Shown piece after piece: positions 38,444 to 48,465 of a stretch of 49,253 nt of DNA; the first letter of the stretch is position 1; each line of letters begins with the position of its first letter. Made by a program: the position numbers and the translations under genes. Origin of the DNA: Pseudomonadota bacterium (lineage in GTDB: Bacteria; Pseudomonadota; Gammaproteobacteria; Burkholderiales; Burkholderiaceae_C); the NCBI GenBank assembly GCA_021841865.1, contig JAKCDM010000012.1, forward strand, positions 1-49,253, read 5' to 3'. The notes under the pieces are model-generated. The model was not told the DNA's origin. It saw only the letters and a program-made list of their open reading frames with translations, and searched no databases.

Positions 38444-39395
38444 CATGCTGAGCCGAACCGCCGATCACCTGTTCTGGATGGCCCGCTACACCGAGCGCGC
38501 CGAGAACACCGCGCGCATGCTCGACGTGCACGTGCAGTCCGAGCTGCTGCAGCCCTCGGCCGAGGCCAGCAGCGAAGGCTGGGCCAGCGTGCTGGGCATT
38601 TCCGAGCTCACCGCCGATTTCAAGGCCCGGCACGGCGACATCAACGCCGACAACGTGCTGGCCTTCATGGTGCGCGACAGCGCGAACCCCTCTTCGATCT
38701 GCAGTTGCCTGCGCGCCGCGCGCGAGAACGCCCGCGCGGTGCGCGGCGCCATCACCACCGAGGCCTGGGAGACGGTGAACCAGACCTGGCTGGAACTGCA
38801 GCGCCTGGCCGCCGAGCCCCGCATCCGGCGCGATCCCAGCGAGTTGTTCGAGTGGGTCAAGTACCGCTCGCACCTGCTGCGGGGCGTCACCTCGGGCACC
38901 ATGCTGCGCGACGAGGCCTTCCACTTCCTGCGCATCGGCACCCTGCTCGAGCGCGCCGACAACACGGCGCGGCTGCTGGACGTGAAGTTCCACGCACACG
39001 CCTCGGAGTTCCATGGCTCGGGCGGCAACCGCGGGCAGGAGCTGGACTTCTACCACTGGGCCGGCGTGCTGCGCTCGGTGTCGGGCTTCGAGGTGTACCG
39101 CAAGACCTACCGCGAGGCCATCACCCCCGAGCGGGTCGCCGAGCTGCTGATCCTGCGCGCCAACATGCCGCGTTCGCTGGCCGCGTGCATGTCGGAGGTC
39201 GTCAGCAACCTATCGAAGGTGGCCAACCCGCAGTCGGCAGAGACCCTGCGTCGGGCCGGGCTGCTCAACGCGCAACTCCAGTTCGGACGCATCGAGGACA
39301 TCATGGCCACCGGGCTGCATGCCTACCTGACCGACTTCCTGGGGCGCATCAACGAGCTGGGCAGCGCCATCAGCCAGGACTTCCTCGCCGCCTGA
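38444..39395 (+). CDS. Alpha-E domain protein
   Basis: MLSRTADHLFWMARYTERAENTARMLDV; HLLRGVTSGTMLRDEAFHFLRIGTLLERADNTARLLDVKFH. Confidence 0.95.
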
Positions 39396-39469
39396 GGCCT
39401 CGCCGCCCGCCGCGGCTGATGCCGTCGCGACCTCCGCCCTTCTCCGACCCCTTCGCGCGCAGGTGCCGC

Positions 39470-42400
39470 ATGTCCATCCACGTAGCCCTCACCCACGTCA
39501 CTCGCTACCGCTTCGACCGCCCGGTCAACCTGGCACCGCACGTCATCAGGCTGCGCCCGGCGCCGCACGCGCGAACCCCGATCCTGGCCTACAGCCAGCG
39601 CATCGAGCCGGCCGGGCATTTCATCAACTGGCAGCAGGATCCCTTCTCCAACTACCTGGCGCGAGTCACCTTTCCCGAACGGGCGAGGGCGCTGGAGGTC
39701 ACCGTGGACCTGGTGGCCGAGATGGCGGTGTACAACCCCTTCGACTTTTTTCTCGAGCCCGGCGCCGAGCACTATCCCTTCGCCTACGGTGAGGCGCTCG
39801 CCGCCGACCTGGCGCCGTACCTGGCCGCCGGGCCGCTGACCCCGCGGCTGCGCCAGCTGCTCGACTCCATCGACCGGCGTCCGCGGCGCATCGTGGACTT
39901 CCTGGTCGGGCTCAACCAGCGCCTGCAGCACGACATCCGCTACGTCATCCGCATGGAGCCCGGAGTGCAGACCCCCGAGTGCACGCTGGAGCTGGGCTCC
40001 GGCTCCTGCCGCGACACCGGCTGGCTGCTGGTGCAGGCGCTGCGCCACCTCGGGCTGGCCGCGCGCTTCGTATCGGGCTATCTGATCCAGCTCGTGCCCG
40101 ACGTCAAGGCGCTGGACGGGCCCAGTGGCGCCGAGCGGGACTTCACCGACCTGCACGCCTGGTGCGAGGTCTACCTGCCTGGCGCGGGCTGGATCGGGCT
40201 GGATCCGACCTCCGGGCTGCTCGCAGGGGAAGGGCACATTCCGCTGGCCTGCACCCCGCACCCGGCTTCGGCCGCGCCGGTGGAGGGCCTGCTCGACGAA
40301 TGCGAGGTCGAGTTCGAGCACACCATGCAGGTGCTGCGCCTGCTGGAGTCCCCGCGGGTCACGCGGCCCTACACCGACGCCCAGTGGCAGGGCGTGCTCG
40401 AGCTGGGCGCGCGGGTGGACCTGGCGCTGGTCGACGGCGACGTGCGCCTGACCCAGGGAGGCGAGCCCACCTTCGTGGCCACGGTGAACCGTGACGCGGC
40501 CGAGTGGAGCACCGAGGCGCTCGGCCCCACCAAGCGCGGCTATGCCGGCGCCTTGATCACGCGCCTGGCAGGGCGCTACAGCCACGGGGGCTTCCTGCAC
40601 TTCGGCCAGGGCAAGTGGTACCCGGGCGAGCAGCTGCCGCGCTGGGCCCTGTCTGCCGTGTGGCGCCGCGACGGCCAGCCCTGCTGGCACGACCCCTCGC
40701 TGTTCGCCGACGAGCGCGAGCCGGGCAGCAGCAGCACCGAGCAGGCGCACATGTTCATGCTCGCGCTGGTCGACGCCCTGGGCGTGGAGCCGGCGCATAT
40801 ATGCGAGGGCTACGAGGACACCTGGTACTACCTGTGGCGCGAGCGCCGGCTGCCTGTCAACGTGGACCCTTTCGACGCCAGGCTCGACGACGAGCTCGAG
40901 CGCGAGCGCCTGCGGCGCGTGTTCGGGAACGGCCTGCGCAGTGCGGTGGGCTACGCGCTGCCGCTGCGGTGCGAGGCGGCCGGCCCCGGCTTGCGCGGGC
41001 GGCGCTGGGTATCCGGGCCTTGGCTGTTCCGCGACGCTCGCATGTACCTGGTTCCGGGCGATTCGGCGATGGGCTGGCGCCTGCCGCTGGACAGCCTGCC
41101 GTGGGCCACGCCGAACGACCGGCGCACGGAGCTCTCGCCCGATCCCTTCGCGCCGCGCGCACCCCTTGCCGAGGCCGCACGGCTGCGCGCGCAGTACGCA
41201 CAGGACGCACAGGACGCACAGGACGCGCACAGGGATGGGGACGACGGCACCAGCGCGGTGCCGATGGCCGGCGGTGACGCACCGCAGCGGGGCACCGCCG
41301 CCGGCGCGCCCGCGCGCGGACAGTCGGCCGCAGCGACCCTGCGCACCGCGCTGTGCGTGGAGGCACGCGCGGGAATCCTTTACGTGTTCCTGCCCCCGCT
41401 GGCCGAGGTGGACGATTACCTGGAGCTGCTCGCCGCCGTGGAGGCCACGGCCCGGCGCCTGCGCGTCAAGCTGGTTCTCGAGGGCTACCCGCCGCCGCGC
41501 GATCCCCGCCTGGAAATCCTGCAGGTCACCCCCGACCCCGGGGTGATCGAGGTCAACATCCATCCGGCCCACGACTGGAAGCAACTGGTGGAGCAGACCG
41601 AGTTCCTCTACCTGGCCGCGTTCGAGACCCACCTGGGGGCCGAGAAGTTCATGCTGGACGGACGCCACACCGGAACCGGCGGCGGCAACCACGTGGTGCT
41701 GGGAGGCGCCACGCCGCAGGACAGCCCCTTCCTGCGACGCCCGGACCTGCTGGCCAGCCTGCTCGCATACTGGCACAACCATCCTTCGCTGAGCTACCTG
41801 TTCAGCGGCCTGTTCATCGGCCCGAGCAGCCAGGCCCCGCGCATCGACGAGGCGCGCAACGACCAGGTGCGCGAGCTGGAGATCGCGCTGGGCGAGCTGC
41901 GCGCCACGCGCGAGCGCCTCGGCGAGCGGGCGCCGCCGTGGCTGGTCGACCGCACGCTTCGCAACATCCTGATCGACGTCACGGGCAACACCCACCGCGC
42001 CGAGTTCTGCATCGACAAGCTGTACAACCCGGACAGCGCCACCGGGCGCCTGGGGCTGCTCGAGCTGCGCGCCTTCGAGATGCCCCCGCACGCGCGCATG
42101 AGCGTGGTGCAGCAATTGCTGCTGCGCGCCCTGGTGGCGCGTTTCTGGGCCCGCCCCTACGAGGCGCCCCTCCAGCGCTGGGGCACCGCGCTGCACGACC
42201 GCTTCCTGCTGCCCAGCTTCGTGGCCATGGATTTCGACGATGTGCTGCGCGAACTCGCCGATGCCGGCTTCGGCTTCGACGCCGCGTGGTTCGCGCCGCA
42301 TTTCGAGTTCCGCTTCCCGGCGCTCGGCCAGCTTGCGGTGGCGGGCGTCGAGCTCGAGCTGCGCCTGGCGCTGGAGCCCTGGCACGTCATGGGCGAGGAA

Positions 42401-42853
42401 GGGGCGGTGGGCGGTACGGTGCGCTACGTCGACTCCTCGCTCGAACGCATCGAGATCAAGGCCCGCGGCCTGGTCGACAGCCGCCACGCGGTGACCGTCA
42501 ACGGCCACGCGCTGCCCCTGCATCCCACCGGGCGCGCCGGCGAGTTCGTCTGCGGCGTGCGCTATCGCGCGTGGAGGTCCCCATCGGCCTTGCGTCCGAG
42601 CATCGGCGTGCATGCGCCGCTGACCGTGGACGTCGTGGACAACTGGATGGAGCGCTCGCTGGGCGGCTGCCAGTACCACGTGGCGCACCCCGGCGGGCGC
42701 AACTACGAAACCCTGCCTGTCAACGCCTACGAGGCCGAAAGCCGGCGCCTGGCGCGGTTTTTCCGCATCGGGCACACGCCGGGGCCGATGCGCGTGGCGC
42801 CGGCCCGGCCCGGGATGGAGTTCCCGATGACCCTGGACCTGCGACGGCCCTGA
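39470..42853 (+). CDS. Large transglutaminase-like protein with DUF2126 domain (1127 aa)
   Basis: ELGSGSCRDTGWLLVQALRHLGLAARFVSGYL, DLHAWCEVYLPGAGWIGLDPTSG, long DUF2126-type C-terminus. Confidence 0.95.
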   Translation: MSIHVALTHVTRYRFDRPVNLAPHVIRLRPAPHARTPILAYSQRIEPAGHFINWQQDPFSNYLARVTFPERARALEVTVDLVAEMAVYNPFDFFLEPGAEHYPFAYGEALAADLAPYLAAGPLTPRLRQLLDSIDRRPRRIVDFLVGLNQRLQHDIRYVIRMEPGVQTPECTLELGSGSCRDTGWLLVQALRHLGLAARFVSGYLIQLVPDVKALDGPSGAERDFTDLHAWCEVYLPGAGWIGLDPTSGLLAGEGHIPLACTPHPASAAPVEGLLDECEVEFEHTMQVLRLLESPRVTRPYTDAQWQGVLELGARVDLALVDGDVRLTQGGEPTFVATVNRDAAEWSTEALGPTKRGYAGALITRLAGRYSHGGFLHFGQGKWYPGEQLPRWALSAVWRRDGQPCWHDPSLFADEREPGSSSTEQAHMFMLALVDALGVEPAHICEGYEDTWYYLWRERRLPVNVDPFDARLDDELERERLRRVFGNGLRSAVGYALPLRCEAAGPGLRGRRWVSGPWLFRDARMYLVPGDSAMGWRLPLDSLPWATPNDRRTELSPDPFAPRAPLAEAARLRAQYAQDAQDAQDAHRDGDDGTSAVPMAGGDAPQRGTAAGAPARGQSAAATLRTALCVEARAGILYVFLPPLAEVDDYLELLAAVEATARRLRVKLVLEGYPPPRDPRLEILQVTPDPGVIEVNIHPAHDWKQLVEQTEFLYLAAFETHLGAEKFMLDGRHTGTGGGNHVVLGGATPQDSPFLRRPDLLASLLAYWHNHPSLSYLFSGLFIGPSSQAPRIDEARNDQVRELEIALGELRATRERLGERAPPWLVDRTLRNILIDVTGNTHRAEFCIDKLYNPDSATGRLGLLELRAFEMPPHARMSVVQQLLLRALVARFWARPYEAPLQRWGTALHDRFLLPSFVAMDFDDVLRELADAGFGFDAAWFAPHFEFRFPALGQLAVAGVELELRLALEPWHVMGEEGAVGGTVRYVDSSLERIEIKARGLVDSRHAVTVNGHALPLHPTGRAGEFVCGVRYRAWRSPSALRPSIGVHAPLTVDVVDNWMERSLGGCQYHVAHPGGRNYETLPVNAYEAESRRLARFFRIGHTPGPMRVAPARPGMEFPMTLDLRRP
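41198..41224 (+). repeat. 3 x 9-bp tandem repeat (GCACAGGAC) inside the DUF2126 gene
   Basis: Exact GCACAGGAC x3 encoding AQDAQDAQD. Confidence 0.9.
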
Positions 42854-42875
42854 CACGGCGTGTCACAATCGCGGC

Positions 42876-45428
42876 ATGGGCGGCCTGTTCTCCTCGTTGT
42901 CGGGTGAAGCACCCGGAGCACTGGCGCGCGAGCTTGCCGCGGCGGCGCGCGCCGGGCATTGGGACGAATTGCGCGGCCGCGTCTCCGACGGCCAGCGCGG
43001 CGGCGACCTGACCCCCAGCTGGCAGCGCTTTTTCGAGCTGCTGGGCAGCGAGGGCTTCGCCGGGCTGGAGCGCCGCCAGGGCAGCCTTCAGCAGCAGATC
43101 CTGGAAGACGGCGTCACCTACAACGTGCACGCGGACTCCGACCAGGCCAGCCGCAGCTGGTCGCTGGATCTGTTCCCGCTGATCATCGACCCCCCCGCCT
43201 GGGCGCGCATCGCAGCCGGCGCCGCGCAGCGCGCCGCGCTGCTCAACGCGGTGCTCGACGACGTGTACAGCGGCCAGCAGCGGGTGCTGCGCCAGGGCCT
43301 GCTTCCGGCGGCGCTGGTGCAGGGCCACCCCGGCTACCTGCGCGCCGTGCAGGGCCACCGCCCCGCCGGCTCGGTGTGGCTGCACATCGCCGCCTTCGAC
43401 CTCGCCCGCGGGCCCGACGGGGAGTGGCGCGTGGTCAACCAGCGGGTGCAGGCCCCGTCGGGGCTGGGCTACCTGCTGCAGAACCGCCTTCTCATCTCCA
43501 GGCTGTTCCCGCAGGCCTTCGCGGCGCTGCGGGTGCAGCGCCTGGCCGCCAGCTACCGCCTGCTGATGGACACCGTGCAGCGCCTGGCGCCGCGTGGCGG
43601 CGACGGCGATGCTCGAATCGTGCTGCTCACCCCCGGGCCCTACAGCGAGACCTATTTCGAGCAGGTCTACCTCGCTCGCTACCTGGGCATCACCCTGGCC
43701 GAGGGCAGCGACCTGACGGTGCGCGAGGACCGGCTGTTCCTGAAGACCGTGCGCGGCCTGGAGCCGGTGCATGCGATGCTGCGTCGGCTCGACGACAGCT
43801 TCTGCGACCCGCTGGAGCTGCGCCCGGACTCGATGCTCGGCGTGCCCGGGCTGCTGCAGGCCGTGCGAGCCGGCAAGGTGCTGCTGGCCAACGCGCTGGG
43901 AGCCGGCTTCCTCGAGTCCCCGGCGCTGCAGGGCTTCATGCCCAAGTTGTGCGAGTCCCTGCTCGGCCAGCCCCTGCAACTGCCCTCGCTGCCGACCTGG
44001 TGGTGCGGCGAGCAGGGCGTGTGCGAGGCGCCGCTGCAGCGCCTCGCCGAGTGGGTGGTCAAGCCCGTGCACGCGCAGTGTGACTTCGAGGCCACCGTGA
44101 TGGCCGGGCTCGGCCCGGCCGAGCTCGAGGTCTGGCGCGCGCGGGCGCAGCGCAAGCCCGAGCAGATCACCCTGCAGCAGTACCTGCCGCTGCCCCAGGT
44201 GCCGGTGTGGAGCGAAGGGCGCATGCACGCGCGCGCGGCCATGCTGCGGGTGTATGCGCTGTCCGACGGCGCCGGCGGCTGGCGCGTGCTTCCCGGCGGA
44301 CTGGTGCGCACGGCCTCGCCAGGGGGCAACACCGTATCCATGCAGGCCGGCGGCGGCAGCCAGGACGCCTGGGTGATCACCCGCGACGCGGTCGACCGCT
44401 CCAGCCTGCTGCCGGCGCCGATCCGTGCGCAGGACCTGGCAGAACGCCACCGCGTGGTCACCAGTCGCGCCGCCGAGAACCTGTTCTGGCTGGGGCGCTA
44501 CTGCGAGCGTGCCGAGCATGCCACGCAGTTGGCGCGGCTGGCGCTGCGGGCCATCATCGACGACGACGACCTGGAGGGCGGACGCGGCGACATGCTGGAC
44601 CGCTGGTGCCGAGCCAGCGGTCTGGTGCCCGAGGCCGCCGAGCCGCTGGCGCAAGACCCGGCGCGATTCGGGCGTGCCATCGTCGCCGGCCTCGGCGGCG
44701 GCGAGCCCTGCTTCGGCCTGCCCTTCAGCCTGCAGTCCCTGGGGCGCGCCGCCTCCCAGGTGCGCGAACGCCTGGGCAGCGACCACCGGCAGTGGATCGC
44801 CGCTGCCACCGCGCTGCGCCTGACCCCGCGCGGCGGACAAGCGACGGCGGCCGACGCGTTGCGCGGCCTGGAACAGCTGGCCCAGCTGCTCGGCGCGATC
44901 ACCGGCGCGCAGACCGACCGCATGACCCGCGACGACGGCTGGCGCCTGCTGAGCATCGGCCGCCACATCGAGCGCCTGGGCCTGCTCGGGCAATCGCTGG
45001 GCACGGCCTTCGAAACCGGTGCCGTGTACGCCGAGGACGCCTTCAACCAGTTGCTCGAGCTGTTCGACAGCACCATCACCTACCGCGCGCTGTACCAGAA
45101 GCGCCTGGATATCCCGCCGCTGCTCGACCTGCTGATGCTGGACCGCGAGAACCCGCGCAGCCTGGGCTGGGTCACGCAGACCCTGCGCGCGCGCCTGGCC
45201 AAGCTACCCGGCCAGCGATCCGAGCTCGACGAGCTGCGGGCCCTGGCGCCCGACCCCGAGGTGTGGCAGCTGCCCGAGCTGTGCAGCTGCGGCGCGGATC
45301 AGCGCCACGCCTCGCTGGAGCGAACCCTGGCCCACGCGGTCGAGGGCGGCTGGCGACTCGCCGACGAGATCAGCCGGCGCTATTTCGCGCACGCGATGGC
45401 CACCGACCGCTCGCTGGGCGTGTACTGA
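42876..45428 (+). CDS. ATP-grasp/alpha-E fusion protein (850 aa)
   Basis: N-terminal half resembles 36969 gene product (GGLVRTASPGGNTVSMQAGGGSQDAWVI), C-terminal half has alpha-E start (SRAAENLFWLGRYCERAEHATQLARL). Confidence 0.95.
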   Translation: MGGLFSSLSGEAPGALARELAAAARAGHWDELRGRVSDGQRGGDLTPSWQRFFELLGSEGFAGLERRQGSLQQQILEDGVTYNVHADSDQASRSWSLDLFPLIIDPPAWARIAAGAAQRAALLNAVLDDVYSGQQRVLRQGLLPAALVQGHPGYLRAVQGHRPAGSVWLHIAAFDLARGPDGEWRVVNQRVQAPSGLGYLLQNRLLISRLFPQAFAALRVQRLAASYRLLMDTVQRLAPRGGDGDARIVLLTPGPYSETYFEQVYLARYLGITLAEGSDLTVREDRLFLKTVRGLEPVHAMLRRLDDSFCDPLELRPDSMLGVPGLLQAVRAGKVLLANALGAGFLESPALQGFMPKLCESLLGQPLQLPSLPTWWCGEQGVCEAPLQRLAEWVVKPVHAQCDFEATVMAGLGPAELEVWRARAQRKPEQITLQQYLPLPQVPVWSEGRMHARAAMLRVYALSDGAGGWRVLPGGLVRTASPGGNTVSMQAGGGSQDAWVITRDAVDRSSLLPAPIRAQDLAERHRVVTSRAAENLFWLGRYCERAEHATQLARLALRAIIDDDDLEGGRGDMLDRWCRASGLVPEAAEPLAQDPARFGRAIVAGLGGGEPCFGLPFSLQSLGRAASQVRERLGSDHRQWIAAATALRLTPRGGQATAADALRGLEQLAQLLGAITGAQTDRMTRDDGWRLLSIGRHIERLGLLGQSLGTAFETGAVYAEDAFNQLLELFDSTITYRALYQKRLDIPPLLDLLMLDRENPRSLGWVTQTLRARLAKLPGQRSELDELRALAPDPEVWQLPELCSCGADQRHASLERTLAHAVEGGWRLADEISRRYFAHAMATDRSLGVY

Positions 45429-45442
45429 GAGAGCAGGCGCCC

Positions 45443-46360
45443 ATGTCGTCCGTCGATTCGGCCGGGAATGATGCTGGCGTGCTGTACCGCGTGCAGCACG
45501 AGACCCGCTACGACTACGAGTCCGCGGTGGAGCTCGCGCACCACCTGGCACAGCTGCACCCGCTGAGCCTGCAAGGGGTGCAGCACTGCGAGGCCTACCA
45601 GTGCGACATCGAGCCGCGCCCAGAGCACCTCGCCCGCGATCGTGACGCCTACGGCAACGAGCGCCTGTTCTTCGCGCACTATGCGCCCCACGACACCCTG
45701 AGCGTGCGCGCCGTCAGTCTCGTACGCGTACAGGCTCCCGCGCAGCCCGACTGGGCGGCCAGCCCGCCCTGGGAGCAGGTGCGCGCGCGGCTTCGCTACC
45801 GCGCCGGCCGCCCCAGCGAGCCGGCCGAGGAGTTCAGTTTCGGCAGCGATTTCTCCCCCGTGTTCGACGCGGCCGCCGCGTTCGCCGCGCCCAGCTTCCC
45901 GCCAGGGCGCCCGCTGCTCGACGCCGCGCACGAGCTGATGCGCCGCATCCACGCCGAATTCACCTACGACCCCGACAGCACCGAGGTGCACACCCGCGCT
46001 CCGCAGGCGCTGGGACTGCGCCACGGCGTGTGCCAGGACTACGCCCACGTGATGATTTCGGCGCTGCGCAGCCTGGGCCTGGCGGCACGCTACGTGAGCG
46101 GCTACCTGCGCTCACGGCCCCGCCCCGGCGAGCAGGCCCTGGTGGGGGCCGACGCCTCGCACGCCTGGGTCTCGGTGTGGTGCCCGGCTAACGGCTGGGT
46201 CGAGTTCGACCCCACCAACGACCGCCGCCCCGCGGCCGATTACGTACGCGTCGCCGTCGGCCGCGACTTCGCCGACGTATCGCCGCTCCGAGGCGTCATC
46301 CGCGGCGGCGGCCGCCACGCGTTGCACGTGGCCGTCAACGTCAGCCCGGCGGGCGGATGA
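45443..46360 (+). CDS. Transglutaminase family protein
   Basis: GLRHGVCQDYAHVMISALRSLGLAARYVSGYL; SHAWVSVWCPANGWVEFDPTND. Confidence 0.95.
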   Translation: MSSVDSAGNDAGVLYRVQHETRYDYESAVELAHHLAQLHPLSLQGVQHCEAYQCDIEPRPEHLARDRDAYGNERLFFAHYAPHDTLSVRAVSLVRVQAPAQPDWAASPPWEQVRARLRYRAGRPSEPAEEFSFGSDFSPVFDAAAAFAAPSFPPGRPLLDAAHELMRRIHAEFTYDPDSTEVHTRAPQALGLRHGVCQDYAHVMISALRSLGLAARYVSGYLRSRPRPGEQALVGADASHAWVSVWCPANGWVEFDPTNDRRPAADYVRVAVGRDFADVSPLRGVIRGGGRHALHVAVNVSPAGG

Positions 46361-46580
46361 TGGAGCCCTTCCCCGTGGGCGAGATGGCCAAGCGACACGG
46401 GATCAGCGAGCAGACGATTTGCAACTGGCGGCGGCATTTCGGGTCCATGGACACGGCCGACTTGAAGAAGCTGCGCGAACTCGAGCAGGAGAACGCGCGG
46501 CTGAAGAAGATGCTGGCCGATCGGGACCTGGAAATCCACGTGATGAAGGAGATCGCTGAAAAAAATGGTGAGCGCGCCAC
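46361..46580 (+). mobile_element. IS3-family orfA remnant (5' truncated; orfB lost after MVSAP)
   Basis: PFPVGEMAKRHGISEQTICNWRRHFGSMDTADLKKLRELEQENARLKKMLADRDLEIHVMKEIAEKN, A-tract frameshift region, then MVSAP in the orfB frame before homology ends. Confidence 0.85.
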
Positions 46581-46666
46581 AAAGCGTTGTTTTTACTGTA
46601 GTTTTACTGCCATCTGGCGAGCGGCCAAAGTCCCCGGTCGCGGGCAGTGTTCACCCCGTGAAAGCC

Positions 46667-47260
46667 TCACACCGGCCGTGGCCCGAAGATCTTCAGGAAC
46701 ACGGTGTGCTTCGCGTTGGCCCATGTCTTCGGCAGGTCGCCATTGGCTTCGAGCGCATCGTAGATCTCCCGGATCAACGCCGCATCCACGACTTTGGCCG
46801 ATCGAAGCTTGTCCAACAGTTGGTAGCCATGCCAGATGTCGATTCTGAATTCGGCCGCCAGCGCGTGCATCCCTAGGTCGTCCGTGACGACGATGGCCGA
46901 CTTGACTTGCCCAAGTGCGAGCAGCCAACAATCGGTAGGGCCAGGTGGCGAACGCCCCCCTGAAGTGTATGAATCGGGGGCTGCCAGCACCCAGCCATGC
47001 AACACGCTTCGCGCCGCGTCGATCGACGCCTTTTCCTCAGCAGTCAAACGGATCTGTTTGGCTAGCCTCTCTCTGGCGAATTCCGCGCCGTCAAACCACG
47101 GGTAGTTCGCTCGTAACCGGGGACTGCGATGCACCTCGTCCTCGACGGACCGGTGTACCGTCAGCACATAGCCCTTCTGACCGAACTTGATCCCCACCAC
47201 GGGCCTGACACGCTTCGCCAACCGGAGGTAGGCGTTGGTGTCAAGCAGAACCAGTGTCAC
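46667..47260 (-). CDS. PIN-domain protein (putative toxin)
   Basis: LVLLDTNAYLRLAK, PTDCWLLALG, IVVTDDLGMHALA. Confidence 0.75.
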   Translation of the reverse strand: MTLVLLDTNAYLRLAKRVRPVVGIKFGQKGYVLTVHRSVEDEVHRSPRLRANYPWFDGAEFARERLAKQIRLTAEEKASIDAARSVLHGWVLAAPDSYTSGGRSPPGPTDCWLLALGQVKSAIVVTDDLGMHALAAEFRIDIWHGYQLLDKLRSAKVVDAALIREIYDALEANGDLPKTWANAKHTVFLKIFGPRPV

Positions 47261-48381
47261 CGACTCAGCTCGCCGTGGAGCGCCGCGGCGTCCTGCATCG
47301 GGATATCCATGATCTGCTGGACGTACCCCGGTCCGGTGCCCTGGCTCTTGATCATCCGCTGCAGCGCCGGGAAAAAGTTGCTGCGGAACACGCTGTGAGC
47401 GGCCGCGATGTAGGCGCCAGGCTCCGGCGGCATCGGCTCGAACAGGCCTTCGCTCACCAATTGGCCTCGCGTGCTGTTGCGAACCGCGTGGATTTCGGGG
47501 CCCTTGCTCCTCAACATGGGCAGGCCATGAGCTTCGGCGTAGCGGTTGATCTCGCAGAACACGCTAAACAGTGAAATGCCGTGGGAAGAGGCCTGTCGCT
47601 GCAACTCCTGGATTTCCCCGGCCGTCGTCCTCTGTCCGACGGCCAGGGGATACGCCACCTCTGCCAGGGACTTCGGGAAGAGCAGCGCCCCCGCCATGGC
47701 ATCTGCGAAATCCTCGCCTTCTTCCGTTCCTGCCATGTCAGGGGTGTAGACATGGGCGAGCTCGTGCGCCATCCAGAACTTGAAGTCTTCGAGCCTGGTG
47801 TCCAAATTCAGGAAGATGAAGGTCACCCGGTGCTGGGGAAGCAGGATGTGGAGGGCGTTCTTGTGGTTCTGCCTCTCACCCCAGAGCACCGGCACGATGA
47901 CCGCGCCATTGACCTCGAACTCGCCGATCAAGTGCTGATAAGACAAGACGGCCCGCTCCCCTAGCCCGATACGCGTCCGCACCTCGCTTGCGGCGGCCTG
48001 CAGCGCGTCGTACTGCGTCGTGGGCGCCGAAATCTGCGCTCGAAGCGAGCGGATGCCGGGAAGGAAAGGAACGAGAGCCGTCAACAGCGAGCCCATGCCC
48101 TCTGCCTTGAGAATATGGACGTCGGTCGTCTTGGCGCCGGCCTTTTTCCGGAAAGCGACAACCGGCTGGCCTTGCGCCGGGCTGAGGATCAGATCGCCGA
48201 AACCCAGCTTCAAGGTCGTCGCGAGCTTGAGCAGCTTGTCCGGCCGAGGGAAGTCGACGCCCTTGATCCAGTTGGTCACGGCCTGGGGCGTCACGTCGAG
48301 CGCGGCGGCGAGGTCCTTCTGCGTCCACCCAAGGGCTTGCAGGGTCTGCTTGAGCTTGGCGCTGTGGATCACTCTTTGCAT
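47257..48381 (-). CDS. Xre HTH + ImmA/IrrE-family metallopeptidase fusion
   Basis: N-terminal LKQTLQALGWTQKDLAAALDVTPQAVTNWIKG HTH; FWMAHELAHVYTPD HExxH and EEGEDFADAMAGALLFP; 4-nt overlap with PIN gene. Confidence 0.9.
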   Translation of the reverse strand: MQRVIHSAKLKQTLQALGWTQKDLAAALDVTPQAVTNWIKGVDFPRPDKLLKLATTLKLGFGDLILSPAQGQPVVAFRKKAGAKTTDVHILKAEGMGSLLTALVPFLPGIRSLRAQISAPTTQYDALQAAASEVRTRIGLGERAVLSYQHLIGEFEVNGAVIVPVLWGERQNHKNALHILLPQHRVTFIFLNLDTRLEDFKFWMAHELAHVYTPDMAGTEEGEDFADAMAGALLFPKSLAEVAYPLAVGQRTTAGEIQELQRQASSHGISLFSVFCEINRYAEAHGLPMLRSKGPEIHAVRNSTRGQLVSEGLFEPMPPEPGAYIAAAHSVFRSNFFPALQRMIKSQGTGPGYVQQIMDIPMQDAAALHGELSR

Positions 48382-48414
48382 AGCCAGCCAAGTCTACTGC
48401 GTCACCCTGAAGAA

Positions 48415-48433
48415 ATCAAGTTTGATCAAGTTT
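48415..48433. promoter_or_regulatory. Candidate Xre operator upstream of the HTH-ImmA gene
   Basis: Direct repeat ATCAAGTTTg ATCAAGTTT with central TTGATCAA palindrome. Confidence 0.4.
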
Positions 48434-48465
48434 TCGGGTGGCTCCCGCAGAGCTCCCGGTCCAAC

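Noticed and set aside
39323-42856. 1177-aa antisense ORF opposite the DUF2126 transglutaminase gene
   Set aside because: High-GC antisense open frame; composition (HRAGQ-rich, no recognisable domains) and a well-supported sense gene argue it is non-coding
42720-44993. 757-aa antisense ORF opposite the ATP-grasp/alpha-E fusion
   Set aside because: Same GC-skew artefact; sense strand has full domain support
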